60,000 nt of DNA from Cryptomeria japonica (Eukaryota; Streptophyta; Pinopsida; Cupressales; Cupressaceae). The notes under the pieces are model-generated. The model had not been told where the DNA came from. It did not search any database and was given only the letters and a program-made list of their open reading frames with translations. Each line of letters opens with the position of its first letter. Positions within the stretch are counted from its first letter, which is position 1. The position numbers and the translations under genes were made by a program. The stretch covers positions 482,827,900 through 482,887,899 of the forward strand of contig NC_081406.1 of NCBI RefSeq assembly GCF_030272615.1. The letters are read 5' to 3'. This document shows, in pieces, positions 1 to 10,931 of this stretch.

Positions 1-445
1 AAGAATTCCAACTTGTCTCACAAGGTCTTCTTTATTATGTTGCATGTGAATCAGATTTATCTTTAGCATATCAATTTCATGACAGAGTCTCAAAATTTTC
101 ATTACCTCCATCATTAAGTCTTCTAGTCAAATCTTCTTGATTCTTCTTTCTGCCTTCAATATCCTTACATAGTCTCATAGTTATATCTTACATTTCATTC
201 CTCAAATTATTGTTCTCTTGTCTTAACTTATCTGCAATATCACTAAGAGTTTCTTTTTCATCATCATGTTTCTGCATCTGGTCATGAAGTTCTTTCCTCT
301 TGTTTTGTGTGATAACCATCTTTTCCTGAAGTCCTTTAATGAATTCCTTAGTAGTCCTCAGATCATCTTCAAGTTTTATATTCTTCATTTTTTCTGCATA
401 AAAATCTTCAAGAGCTCCTTCCAACTATTTTCTTAAATTCTTCAT
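1..445 (-). pseudogene. ORF1 (Gag-like coiled-coil protein) of element A, N-terminal part
   Basis: This is the N-terminal part of the ORF1 protein of a non-autonomous copia-like family; the rest lies left of the window. The conserved start is the ATG at 445-443, downstream of the primer site, by alignment with the copy at 47121. A TAG interrupts codon 6. The residues after it are charged and heptad-like (KNIKLEDDL, NKRKEL, DEKETLSDI), matching the coiled coil of the 47121 copy closely. The zinc knuckles are outside the window. The role (RNA binding and particle assembly in the cytoplasm) is inferred from knuckles in sister copies. It is not functional as it stands. Confidence 0.8.
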
Positions 446-500
446 CTGTACCGGTTTCAGAATTTCCTCAAGCTGTTAGGCTTTTGAAAATAGAGGACTA

Positions 501-513
501 GGCTCTGATACCA
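501..513 (-). promoter_or_regulatory. Primer binding site of element A (tRNA-iMet)
   Basis: GGCTCTGATACCA on the plus strand is the 3' end of initiator-Met tRNA, so the minus-strand RNA could prime reverse transcription here. It lies two bases from the LTR edge, as in the other copia-like elements of the window. Confidence 0.85.
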
Positions 514-515
514 AT

Positions 516-1339
516 TATTAGATTCAATGACAGTCCCAAAGACACTGAGAGTGGGGGTGAATCAGTGTCTAACTGGTTAATGGAATATTTAAACTTATTT
601 ATAATTTTGCAACCCAAATCAATGTACTGGTAAACAAGAAATAATGCAGTAAAGAGAAATAATAGAGACAGCATAAATGCACACCATAACACAAAATATT
701 TTAATGAGGAAACCCGGTGTGGGAAAAAACTCGGTGGGATTTGTGACCCACAATATTTACTCATTGGCCAATATGAATAAATATTACTTACAATAGGGTC
801 CTGCACATGCAGGAAGGCCAACTACCTAGAGCACACTACTCAAAAGAGTCTCACTGACTACAATATGGATACTCAAATCCAATAAAATGTATTGCTCAAA
901 ATAGAATCTCTAATTCCTGGTTCACTGCCAGTTTAAGCTCAATCATATACCAAAAACCTTTCAGTGTCCAATAATATTCTATCTTTCTTCCTTACGTTTC
1001 TATTTCTGTATTCCTATTCATTACATTACAAAAATGATCTACAAGATCTCATACATATATGAGTCTATTACAATATACCAAGTCGGCTTACAAATAATAA
1101 TTATATTTATAGTACAATTCATATAAGGAAAAATTTATCCCATTTCAGCCTGAGTGCCGATATACTTCATTTCTGGTGTAATCTGGATGCCAGTGAAAGT
1201 GCTTGCCAGTGTCGGTGCCTACTGGTGTATGATGTTTGTGATGCCAGTGCATGTGTAGAAACCTATTGCCAGTTGGTTGCCGATTGGTTTCCATCGATGA
1301 CAACATCAACTATTCTCATTAGAGTGTATAATGCTAACA
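516..1339 (-). repeat. 5' LTR of element A
   Basis: An LTR of about 824 bp, read on the minus strand. Its primer-site end reads TATTAG where relatives have TGTTAG, a mutated terminus, and its far end is GCTAACA. It carries the GAGAGTGGGGGTGAATC motif and the CCTGCACATGCAGG palindrome (800-813) found in the other copia LTRs here. Beyond 1339 the sequence turns directly into Ty3 pol, so element A probably inserted into that Ty3 element. The second LTR and TSD lie outside the window. Confidence 0.8.
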
Positions 1340-3404
1340 GGGGGATGTTAGGAGCTTTCATGGATTGGCTTCTTTTTATAGAAAATCTATCAGGGGTTTT
1401 AGTCATATTTGTGATCCAATTCTTAACACTATAAAAGGAGGAATCAAATGTAGGTTTGAATGCATAGAGAGGGCATCCCAAAGCTTTGGGATTTTGAAGA
1501 GGAAAGTTGTAGATCTTCCTACCTTGAGGCTCCCTAACTTTGATCAACTTTTTATAGTTGAATGTGATGCAAGCAAGCAGGAAATAGGTGCAGTTCTTAG
1601 TCAAGAAGAGCATCCGGTGGCATTCTTTTCAAAGAAGGTTAATGAGGCTAAGAAAAGGTACTCAACCTATGATTTGGAGCTTGATGATATGGTACAAGCA
1701 CTAAAAAAGTGGTACCATTACCTTCTTCTAAAAGAGTTCATTGTTTACACTAATAACCATGCATTGAGTTTTCTTAATGGGCAGGAGAAGTTGAATAAAA
1801 GGCATATCAAGTGGGTTGAACAAATACAACCTTACACTTTTACTATCTAGAATAAGAATGGTGTTTCTAATAAGGTTGTAGATGCCTTAAGTAGGAGAGT
1901 ACTCACTATCCAAGAAATCCAGTGTCAAAGTGTTGGTGTTGATTCTCTTAAACTCATGTATAAGGATGATAAATATTTTAAGGATGCTTATGATGTATGT
2001 ACTAAGTTTTCTGATTCCAATCATGTTGAGTTCCTTGATTTCATGTTGTGGGATGGATTTCTCTTTAAGGGGCATCGGCTATGTATTCCTCAATGCTCTA
2101 TGAGGGAGAATATCATTACGGAAAAGCACCATGGCAGCCTCGGTGGTCATTTTGGTTTGGATAAAACTTTGGAGCAGGTATCAAGGTTTTAATTTTGGCC
2201 TAAGATGCAAGCAAAGGTAAGAAAATTTATGGAGCATTGTCCCATTTTTCAAAGGGCAAAAGGAGTTTCTACTAATGTTTGGTTGTATCAACTTTTATCA
2301 TTTTGCCTTGGGAAAGCCTTTGTATGGATTTTGCACTTGGTTTGTCCAAAACTTCTAGGGGGTTTGATAGTGTCTTTGTAATTGTTGATAGGTTCAAAGA
2401 GATGGCTCATTTTGTGCCATGTAAATTCACAAATGATGCATCTCATATTTTAGGTCTCTTCTTCAAAGAAGTTGTAAGGATACATGGTCTACCCCTCAAT
2501 ATTGTCATTGATGGAGATTCCAAGTTTGTGGGTCATTTTTGGAGGACTCTCTGGAAGAAATTGGGTACCAATCTATCATTTTCTTCAGCATACCATCCTT
2601 ATACTGATGGCCAAAGTGAGGTGGTTAATAGATCTCTTGGCAATATTCTTAGATGTCTTACCAAGTAGCATGGACAAAGTTGGGATTTGGTGATTGGACA
2701 AGCTGAATATGCATATAATGATTCAGTTAATAGAATTATAGGGAGAAGCCCATTTGATATTGTGTGTGGATTACATCCTAGAGGGATACTAGAACTTAGA
2801 TACCTTGGAGGTATGGAAAGAAGGAGTGCTCAGGGAGAGGAGTTTTCCATCACTATGAAGGAGATCTATGATCAGGTCAAGACTTTACTTCACAAAAGTG
2901 CAGAAAAATACAAACTTAGGGCAGATGTTAAGAGAAGAGATGATTAGTTTCAAGTAAGATATTTGGTAATGGCCTACTTAAGGAAGGAAAGGTTGCCCAA
3001 GGGCCAACCCTCTAAGTTGATCATGAAGAATATAGGACCTCTCCGGGTGGTTCATAAATTTGGTAACAATGCTTATGAGGTTGAACTTCCACCAGATTTG
3101 GGGATCTCACCCATTGTTAATGTATGTGATTTGACAACCTTCAAGGGTCCTTTACCTGATGCAAAACTTGGTTCATCTCTTGTGGAAGAGGATGTAGATT
3201 GGCTGAAGGATTTACCACCAAGAAAACCATTGGAGTTGGAGAGTATCCTTGATTCCAAAGTGATAAAAAAACTAGAAGAGGGGTCTACAAGGACTACTTA
3301 GTCAAGTGGAAGGACCTTCCTAAGTCTGAAGAAACTTGGATGTTTGAGAGTGATATCATCAAGCATGGCACCTCAATCACCCAGTTGGCAACTCAAGGGA
3401 CTTG
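1340..3404 (+). pseudogene. Ty3/gypsy chromovirus Pol, 3' half (RT end, RNase H, integrase, chromodomain)
   Basis: The fragment begins at the end of reverse transcriptase (FYRKSIRGFSHICDP, 1375-1425). RNase H follows (VECDASKQEIGAVLSQ, about 1556-1605; TNNHALSFLNG). The integrase zinc-binding part is at about 2100-2280, its last Cys apparently Phe (CPIF). The integrase core has its acidic residues in place: CMDF (about 2315), DGDSKFVG (about 2510) and DGQSEVVNRSLGN (about 2605). It ends in a chromodomain remnant (3250-3400; DYLVKWKDLPKSEETW in another frame). In-frame stops include TAG at about 1848, 2666 and 2945, and a frameshift near 3290. The chromodomain places it in the chromoviruses, probably Tekay-like. 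The 5' part was separated by element A. Confidence 0.85.
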
Positions 3405-3415
3405 AGTTTTCTTAT

Positions 3416-4120
3416 CTGGGGGAGTATGGTGTAGGGGCACTCAAAGGTGTGCTAGCATCTCTCCAATATGTGTTTGAATGCAACATGATGTGTTGCATTG
3501 AAGGTTTCTTGTCTAGGTCCTAAATGGATTGGTAATGTTACCAATGCTATGTAATAAGCCCTAAGGCTCCAAGGTGTGTACTTGTTCAAAACACCTTGTA
3601 TGGGAATTTTATTTATGTTTTTGGTAACTAAAGGTCCTAGATATGTTGTGTGTCCACTTTGTAACCTTTGGTATGAAGGCAAGTGAGTGATGTAATAATT
3701 TGTCAAAAGTAGTTGTTGTCATAGACAATTTTGCAAATATTTGAGTAGTGGTTGCCCAATGGCTACTTGGTTGCATTTGTATGTTGGGAGGTGATTTGAA
3801 GGATTCCTTGGCCTTATTTAAGCTTGAGGAATGATTCATAAAGGTTATATTGAGACTTTGAATGATATTTATGCTTCCTATAATTCTGAAACTATCATTT
3901 TTACTACAATTTCTTGTGTTCTTTGCTTTGGTATAGATTTGTACGAACTTCTAGAAGGGATAATATCTAGAATAGGTGGGAGCAGAGAATAACCTTTCAT
4001 TTGATGTAGTTTTGAGGTCTTGAAGTTATGTGGTTGAGGATTAATTGAATTTTCTTTCTCGTTGTCTGGTAGAAACCCCCAAAATCAGGGTTTGGATGCA
4101 AAAGGAGCCATCATTCAACA
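3416..4120 (+). repeat. Polypurine tract and probable 3' LTR of the Ty3 chromovirus fragment
   Basis: Directly after pol, CTGGGGGAGTA (3416-3426) looks like a polypurine tract and is followed by TGGTGTAGGGGC, a plausible LTR start at 3427. A TATA-like TATTTAAG is near 3812. I cannot fix the LTR end: no second LTR copy is in the window and CA-ending candidates occur between about 4050 and 4140. The coordinates are therefore approximate. Confidence 0.45.
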
Positions 4121-4671
4121 TTCCTCAATGGGAATGGTATAAAATGCTGGGGAATGTTGGATTATCATGTATACTATGTGATGTTGTTGGTTTGGGGAGA
4201 AGAAGATCTCACCTTGCACTTTTGGAGTGCTACCCTAGACTTGATATTACCCATGTGGCAAGTCTATGCAATAAAGGATTGATTGAATCCTTGGAGTAGT
4301 GGACAAAAATGAAAGTAAAAACTTGCATGGAGGGGACCCTTAGACATGTGCAGACCCTATCCAAAATCCCTAACCTCATTCTCATTTAACTAGTGAAGGT
4401 TTTGAGACCTAAAACCCTATATCAGCTAACTAGGTTAAAATAGGCACAATAGGGTTTGAACACTTGCACTCAAAACCCAAATGCAGAACAGAGGCCTAAT
4501 TGCTTGTAGCCTATTTTCCTAGGTCACTAAGAAAAAAAGGCACAAAAGGCTTGTAAACATAGACCAAAGAGGTATAAGTCAATGAAAATACCTTGTAAAG
4601 CATATTCAAACACACACATGAAAAATTCCACCATTTGAGAAAAAGTTCATGTTGGCAAGGCGCTTGGGGTT
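4121..4671. other. Unassigned stretch between Ty3 remnant and element B
   Basis: I see no convincing gene, LTR edge or repeat here. The 84-codon plus-strand frame at 4045-4299 has no recognisable motif. It may be the rest of the Ty3 LTR or flanking repeat. Its right edge is the target site of element B. Confidence 0.4.
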
Positions 4672-4676
4672 GTGAG
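4672..4676. repeat. Target site duplication GTGAG of element B (left copy)
   Basis: GTGAG directly precedes the LTR start TGTTAGG at 4677 and is repeated at 12091-12095 directly after the other LTR end CCAACA. This defines the element borders. Confidence 0.9.
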
Positions 4677-5442
4677 TGTTAGGATTCCCAAAGATACTGA
4701 GAGGGGGGGGTGAATCGGTATCTAACAGGTTAATGGATTTTTTGAACTTATTAAATAAATTGCATTCCAAAACAGTGTACCGGTAAACAAGAATTAATGC
4801 AGTAAATATGAACAGTAAACACAACATAGAAAGCACACAATAACACAATATTTTTAACGAGGAAACCCAGTGTGGGAAAAACCTCGGTGGGATTTGTGAC
4901 CCACAATATTTGCTCACTAGCCAATAAGTGAATATTACTGATACAATAGGGGCCTGCACATGTAGGAAGGCCAACTGCCTAAAGCTCACTTCTCAAATAC
5001 AAAAGGGAAGTCTCACTGACTTACAAAATGGATTATGTAAAATCCAATGACATGTACTACTTTAGTTCAGCATCTGCTATGCCAGGTTCAGTATCGGTTT
5101 AAGCTCATACAACTTCCAAAACCCTATTCAAAGGTCTACCTTAATATTCACATCTGCCTATTACATTCCTTCCATGTATTTCTCTTACAAATGATTTACA
5201 AGATCTCATACTTATATATGAGTCCTATTACAATTCTCCTTGTCAGCTTATAAAAAGATTTTATAATTAAATACAAAATACAATAAACAAAATCTTATCA
5301 GCCAGGGTGTCGATAAACATCTTTTGTCGTTGCCGATGCCGGTGTCTGTGCCTATGTCGGTGCCATGGGATTGTAAGGTTGCCATAAATGACAATACCTT
5401 CAATCACCTACAATTTCTCATTGGAGTGTTCATTTTCCAACA
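4677..5442 (-). repeat. 3' LTR of element B
   Basis: A 766-bp LTR with TGTTAGG and CCAACA ends. It contains the G-run motif followed by TGAATC (about 4700), the palindrome CCTGCACATGTAGG (4953-4966), and a minus-strand TATA-like box in the TATATGAG/CTCATATATAAG region near 5212-5222. It is flanked by TSD on the left and polypurine tract on the right, which proves the orientation. Confidence 0.9.
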
Positions 5443-5456
5443 ATCTACCCCTTTGG
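5443..5456 (-). promoter_or_regulatory. Polypurine tract of element B
   Basis: The minus strand reads CCAAAGGGGTAGAT next to the LTR, the usual plus-strand primer position. A second G-rich tract of the same type lies at about 5588-5600. Confidence 0.8.
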
Positions 5457-5618
5457 CATTGATGGCAACACTCATGAGAAAAAGTCAAAATAATATCCAA
5501 AAAGTGTTGTCCAAAAATCTTACCAAAACTATGTATTCCCCCTGAGCAGATGAACTCTTCTGTCAATCATTTTTCTGATCCACTACTACTCCCCCTTTGA
5601 CATCAATGACAAAGGCTT

Positions 5619-7669
5619 TCATCCAGTGTCACTTGACTGTAGTTCCTGTCTGGATCCTTGTAACTGGCTGGTTACAATCTGATACAGATCTGCTAATGCA
5701 AAATTTAAGCTGTTATAGAATATCTCACTATCCTTTAGTGTTGCTTTAGTCCTCTGGATTGTATCGGTGAGTATTTGCATTTTCTCTTCTGGTGTCTTAA
5801 GTCTTGGAACAAGAGCCTCAAAAATCTCTTTTCTCAAAGAGATGATGATATCTAGTTTAGTACCTAGTCTGCATTTCAGTTCTTTTTCCTTAAACTTTAA
5901 TCTCTCCTTATCTTTTTCAAGTTTTTCAATTTTCTCTTCATAGCCAGTAATTTCCTATTCTACTGTCGATATGGAGTTTGATGAAACTATTAAATTGTCA
6001 GCAATATTATTGATTTCCTTCTGTGCTTTGTTGATCTCTGTATCTATATTCTTTGTCAAAATGTTTGTCTTACATGTATCTCTGTACAATTTCTTGAAGT
6101 CCAAAATTGTCTTTCCTAGTGCGGGTAACAATGTATCAATATGTTCCTTACTCTTCTTTGTTGTTTCCTCAAATAATTTTTCCTTCTCTTTATTTATTTT
6201 CTCTCTGAAAGTGTCCTCATTGATCTGATCAATTGTTAGAAGATTTTTGGTTATGTATTTAGACAATGTGTCTAATTTTCCTAAAGAGTCTTTATTCTCT
6301 ATGTTACACTTGGGTGCAATCATCCTCAAAATTGGTATGGTGTCATCAATTGCCTTATATGCAAGTGCATTGCAATCATTTATTTTCTTAATTGAATCAA
6401 GAAATACCTATGTTACATTGGTTGGCCGAAATTCTGTCAGTGAAGAATCAGATGCTTGACCAACTGTCTTAACAGTCTATAATCCACCGATGTGAGGAAC
6501 CTCTTTGCTTATGGTGATCTCTGGCAGGTCAGTTTGAGTTTGCATTTCTACAAGCAAGGGTTTATGTTTCTTAGCTATTGCCAGTGGCACAATCTCTGCA
6601 TTAACCTTTACCCCATCCTTCTTCTCATCTAATTTCTCAGTGTGTACCTCAGTCTATTTCTTAGAACTTTCCACTACCAGTTTCTCTGATTAAGACTCTA
6701 TGTTTACCTCTGAATTGTCTATAGCCAGTGATGCCTTACTTCTACAAAATTTTGCAATATGTTCAATCTTGTTACAAGAATAAAAAGTCACATTGTTTTT
6801 CTGAATAGTTTTTCCATATCCTATGCTGGTATGTGTTCTGCATTGATTAGATAAGTGTCCAAATGTTCCACAAACATAACATTTTACATTCATTCTGCAA
6901 TTTTTTGAATTATGACCAACTTTTTTGCATTTAGAACATTGACCGGTGGGTGCATTGGTGTTCTAATAATTTCTATATCTACATTGATTTTCTCTATGAC
7001 CATACTTGTTATAGTTAAAGAATTTGCCATTGAATTTGTAGGCATTAGGTTGTCTTACCAGTTTACTATGATCATGATTGTTTGCAGTACTGGAGCTTTC
7101 AACAACTTCAAAGCCAAGACCATTAGTATCTCCATTAGGTTTCTGATTTTTCAATATTTCATCAAGTTCCTCTAAACTTTTCTTGAATTTATCCTTGTGT
7201 TGATTTGCAGTAGCCAACTCATTTTCTAAGAAATCTTTTTGTCTCATGAGTTCAGTTTATCATGCTCCAAGTAAATTATATATGTCTTCAACATATCATT
7301 TTCATGACTAAATATTAGATTTTCATTTCCAACATCATTGATTCTCCTAGCCAAGTCATCTTCATTCTTCTTTTAGTCTTAAACATCTTCACAAAATCTC
7401 ATATTCATATCTTGCATCTCATTCCTCAAGGCCATGTTATCCTGCATCATCTTGCTTATAAGATCATTAAGAGTTTCTTTTTCATCATCATCACTCTGCA
7501 TCTTCTCATGAAGTTCTCTTCTTTTGTTCCTAGCAATAGTGAGATTTTCTTAAAGTCCTTGAATTATTTCCCGTGCAGCCTTCAGATCATCTTCAAGTTT
7601 CATATTCTTCAACTTTTCTGCATCATAATCTGCAAGAGCTATTTCCAATTGCTTTCTCAAGTTTTCCAT
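5619..7669 (-). pseudogene. ORF1 fused to the C-terminal part of ORF2, element B
   Basis: ORF1 begins at the ATG 7669-7667 by alignment with the 47121 copy. The coiled coil is followed by degenerate zinc knuckles (one reads CYVCGTFGHLSNQC near 6860; others have lost Cys). After the last knuckle (about 6735) the same frame runs through a linker holding TQTDLP (about 6520) into the C-terminal coiled coil of ORF2 (6329-5955 and 5837-5619), ending in QLQG-like sequence. The frame is shared from about 7247 to 5619, broken by stops; a frameshift lies upstream of 7247. The N-terminal ORF2 domain present in G and H is missing, so an internal deletion joined the two reading frames. Confidence 0.75.
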
Positions 7670-7725
7670 CTGTACTAGTGTCAGAATCTTCCTCAAGTTG
7701 TTAGGCTTTTGAAAATAGAGGACCA

Positions 7726-7738
7726 GGCTCTGATACCA
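7726..7738 (-). promoter_or_regulatory. Primer binding site of element B (tRNA-iMet)
   Basis: GGCTCTGATACCA on the plus strand, two bases from the LTR start TGTTAGG at 7741. Same site and spacing as in A, G and H. Confidence 0.88.
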
Positions 7739-7740
7739 AT

Positions 7741-7776
7741 TGTTAGGATTCCCAAAGATACTGAGAGGGAGGGTGA
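7741..7776 (-). repeat. 5' LTR of element B, terminal 36 bp
   Basis: TGTTAGGATTCCCAAAGATA and the next G-rich bases match the left LTR. The match stops at GGTGA (7776), where Tat-like sequence begins. The remaining half of this LTR resumes at 11814; roughly 450 bp between the two parts are gone. Confidence 0.85.
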
Positions 7777-9752
7777 GTCAAATGGAACAATCACATCCTA
7801 TGGCTCCGAGTGATAAGGGTGATAGTAGTCAACAACCATTTGGGAAGTTTAAACCGAACAGAGAGTCCATTAAATTCAATGAAAACATCATCAACAACAA
7901 TGTGAATGCAGCATCAGGTGTGTCTCCTATTTCTAAGTTTTTCAAGAGAGAAAGAAAGTTTACTCCTTTGAATGAATCATTGCATAGTATTATGAATAAG
8001 TTATTGGAACAAAATGTGCTTACTCTTCCTCCTATAAGGCAAATTGATCCTGCAAAGATTAATTCACCCTATTTTGATAACAAATCTTTTTGTCAATTTC
8101 ATCGTCAACCTGGGCATGATACTGAAAAATGTTTTTCTTTAAAGGGGAAAATTCAAGATTTGATTGATAATAATACTATCTCTGTTTCTGGTGTGAATGA
8201 TAAAGGCAACAAATCTGTAGCTCTTCCTAACCAAAATCTTCAAATTTCTACTGATCCATTGCCTTCTCATACCTCTAATGCGATTGATACTACTGATTCC
8301 TCTGTCTCACCTGATGATCTTGTGTCCATGACTCCGAATGTGATTAACTTTGTGGAGCAGCAGAAAATCCCTAAAGAACCTTCCATCACATTTGATTCTA
8401 GTGAAACTATCAGGGCACCTGATGGTCCTTTATATATAGTTGCAAAAGTCAAGAATACACCTTGCCGTGGAGTGCTTATTGACCCTTCTTGTATGCTTAA
8501 TGTCATTACTGAAGAATTTCTTTTTACTTTGCAATTGAATCAAGTGATCTATGACAAAACAGATGTGATTGTGAAATTATTTGATGCATTTTCTTCTCCT
8601 GTAATTGGTTCTATTACATTACCTATTGAGGTCCATAACAAATCCCTTGATGTGGACTTTGCTATTATTCCATCATCCGAACAATATTGTGTGAAGCTAG
8701 GCTATCCTTGGCTATCTTCCATGAAAGCTATTGCTTCTCCTATTCACAAGTGTTTGAAATTTCCCCATAATGGTGAAGTTGTTACTGTCAATCATAGTCT
8801 CTTTAAACCAGCTGAAAGAACTTCTAGTGTTCCTATTGATTATTTTTGGCCTAAACAATTCCAATCTCTTCCTCCGCGAAGTGATCATCTTTTCAAATCT
8901 TATCAAAAGTGGAAAAAAGACATGATCCTATCTCTAAGTGAACCTAGAACACCCAAAATTGACATTCCTATCATTCTTGAGAAGGAAGTTCTTCCTTTGA
9001 AAGATAAAACCAATGTCTTTCCTCAAGAAGATTCCCAACCCATTCCTATGGATGTGACTATGCTGAATAAACCTCCTAAGAGTAGACCTATACCTCCTCA
9101 TCATGATGGACTTGGTCTCCTTCCTAAACCAAATATTCCTCCTTTATATGGAGTAGTTCCTCCTCCTTCCTCTTATGGAGAGAAGAGACCTTCCTCTTCT
9201 CCTATTGTTCAACCTAAGAGACCACAACCTAAACACCCAAGTGATAAGGATGAGAACATTTCTCCTCCTCACTCTTCGCAACTTCCTACTAAGACTAGAC
9301 GAAATCGTTCGACACGTGAACGCCGACGAAAGTGTCATCTTAGAGCTCAGGCAGCTTCTTTTCAAACTTTGCAATCTCCAAAAACACCTTCAACAAGCAT
9401 TATTCCATTTTCTTCTCAGCCGACAATTGAGCCGAAATCTCCTAAACATAAGATGCATGATGGTCTTGATCCTGTGCAAGTTAAAGATCCTATTTTTATA
9501 AATCTTGATGATGATATAGATGAAAATGTTATTCATGATGAAAATGCTACTTCTCCTATTCATTCTGATAGTGAATATGAAGTTGTTGATATTGATAACC
9601 ATTTATCTAATGAATTTTCTAAAGCACTTATCCTAGCTCCTAGACAAGAACAACGTGGCTTGGAACATGAACATAGCCCTTGTTTGGATCTTGTGATAGC
9701 TCCATCTACTGTGTTGGATGTTCCTCCTCTAGCGTGTTCCCTACCTTCCTGA
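7777..9752 (+). pseudogene. Gag-protease polyprotein of Tat-like element, 5' truncated
   Basis: The open frame continues leftward into copia LTR, so its true start is lost; the first internal ATG is at 7782. It has a CHHC-type knuckle CQFHRQPGHDTEKC (8091-8132), as in Tat/Ogre Gag proteins, where it binds RNA. An aspartic protease-like domain spans about 8430-8790; the active-site loop reads LIDPSCMLNVI where the family usually has DPGS, so activity is doubtful, and the closing GYPWL motif is at about 8700. The last 300 codons are rich in Pro, Ser and acidic residues, with a basic patch (RRNRSTRERRRK, about 9300). The frame has no internal stop over 650 codons, unlike its neighbours. Confidence 0.75.
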
Positions 9753-10524
9753 AACATTGATCAGCAAGATCGGGGGGTAGATGACGTGCTAGAATAGTTT
9801 CATTAGCATAGCAGATTCTCTCCCCCTCTCTTTTGTTACTTCTTCTATATGTTATTCTCATTCTTCTATTTGTTGTCCTTAGTGTTGTCTACTTGAGGAC
9901 GATGCAAAGCATTGAGATCTCTCGATCTCTCTCATGTTGACTCAAAAGACACATGTGTTCCCTTCTTCTAGGTGACCTTCCTTAATTGGGGAATGAAGAA
10001 CAATTATGCATACATACATATGATATACATGAATAATCATACAGCATACTGACCCCGAGGAAAGTGAAGTCACCTTGTACTTTGTGTTTTGTGTCTATTA
10101 TCCTTGGGCTTATCTCACACTTGGGGGCTAAATCCTTGTGATAACATGCTCCTTTCCCTTCTCATTCTTATATGTATCACTACCTTAAAGCAATCACCCC
10201 CGGTGAGGTGTGTGCGATCGCTTTAATGTAGGGGGGCATACATCCCGTTCATATCTTTTCAAGATACTTGAAAATTTCTTGACAAATTTAGCTTTGCCTT
10301 GAAAATTTTTGATATATTTCTTGCATGACTCATAGTGAGGGAACCTTACTACTGACAGTCATGGTTCTCCCTCGTGATCTTCCCTTTTACTTTGTCAATC
10401 GAAGTTGTAAGATCCTTAGTCCACTGGGGGCTTGGTGTATCTTGCCTCCTTGACGTGGTGAAAGTCTTTCAATGTTGTTTCCTTGTACTTTACCGGAAGT
10501 ATGAGCGTACGCTTATACTCCCGC
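9753..10524 (+). other. Noncoding region between Gag-protease frame and 3' LTR
   Basis: About 770 bp without a long frame. It reads like a retrotransposon 3' untranslated region and contains no RT or integrase motifs, even broken ones. Confidence 0.5.
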
Positions 10525-10540
10525 TAAAGTGGGGGCTAAA
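10525..10540 (+). promoter_or_regulatory. Polypurine tract of Tat-like element
   Basis: TAAAGTGGGGGCTAAA ends directly at the LTR start TGTAGCATCC (10541), the place expected for the plus-strand primer. Confidence 0.75.
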
Positions 10541-10743
10541 TGTAGCATCCTAAAATTGCGACACTTGCAATTTTGACCGCATTTGGGTCTTCACGATGGC
10601 GACGCAACACTGAACCTGAATGGAGACCCCGAAACCTGATTATGACACCGAAAACTGCATTTTCTTGCACCCTGGCCTGAACCTCCTTTGCACCCTGCTG
10701 TCCCAAGAGGTGGGACCAGAGCGCCCAATGCCCTAGTCCTTCA

Positions 10744-10770
10744 GGACCAGGGCACCCAGCGCCCTGGTCC
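10744..10770. repeat. Perfect GC-rich inverted repeat in LTR U3
   Basis: GGACCAGGGC, 7-base spacer, GCCCTGGTCC. Related imperfect units lie on both sides (about 10708-10735 and 10774-10805), giving three GC-rich dyads in an otherwise AT-rich window, upstream of the TATA box. Confidence 0.85.
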
Positions 10771-10923
10771 CCCAGGACCATGGCGCCTAGCACCCTGGTC
10801 CCTGGGTCCTATTTTGGGCCCGGTCTCTTTTGGACTTCGGGTCTTTATGTTTGCAAATTGAAAATTATCTTTCCTGGTCGGCCTAAGGTCGGGAAAATCA
10901 GTCTATCAGCCCTAATTGACAAG

Positions 10924-10931
10924 TATATAAA
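10924..10931 (+). promoter_or_regulatory. TATA box of the Tat-like LTR
   Basis: TATATAAA within the LTR, about 380 bp from its start, a normal place for the retrotransposon core promoter. Confidence 0.6.

Noticed and set aside
498-821. Hydrophobic minus-strand frames over LTRs (498-821, 4606-4989, 41196-41546, 55064-55339) resembling membrane proteins
   Set aside because: They lie within LTR U5/R sequence and are repeated only because the LTRs are related; no coding signal apart from that.
9144-9602. Antisense Arg/Ser-rich frames over the Gag-protease tail
   Set aside because: Shadows of the Pro/Ser-rich sense frame.
10536-10793. Gly/Leu-rich minus-strand frame in the Tat-like LTR
   Set aside because: It is the GC-rich inverted-repeat block read in one frame; no known protein pattern.
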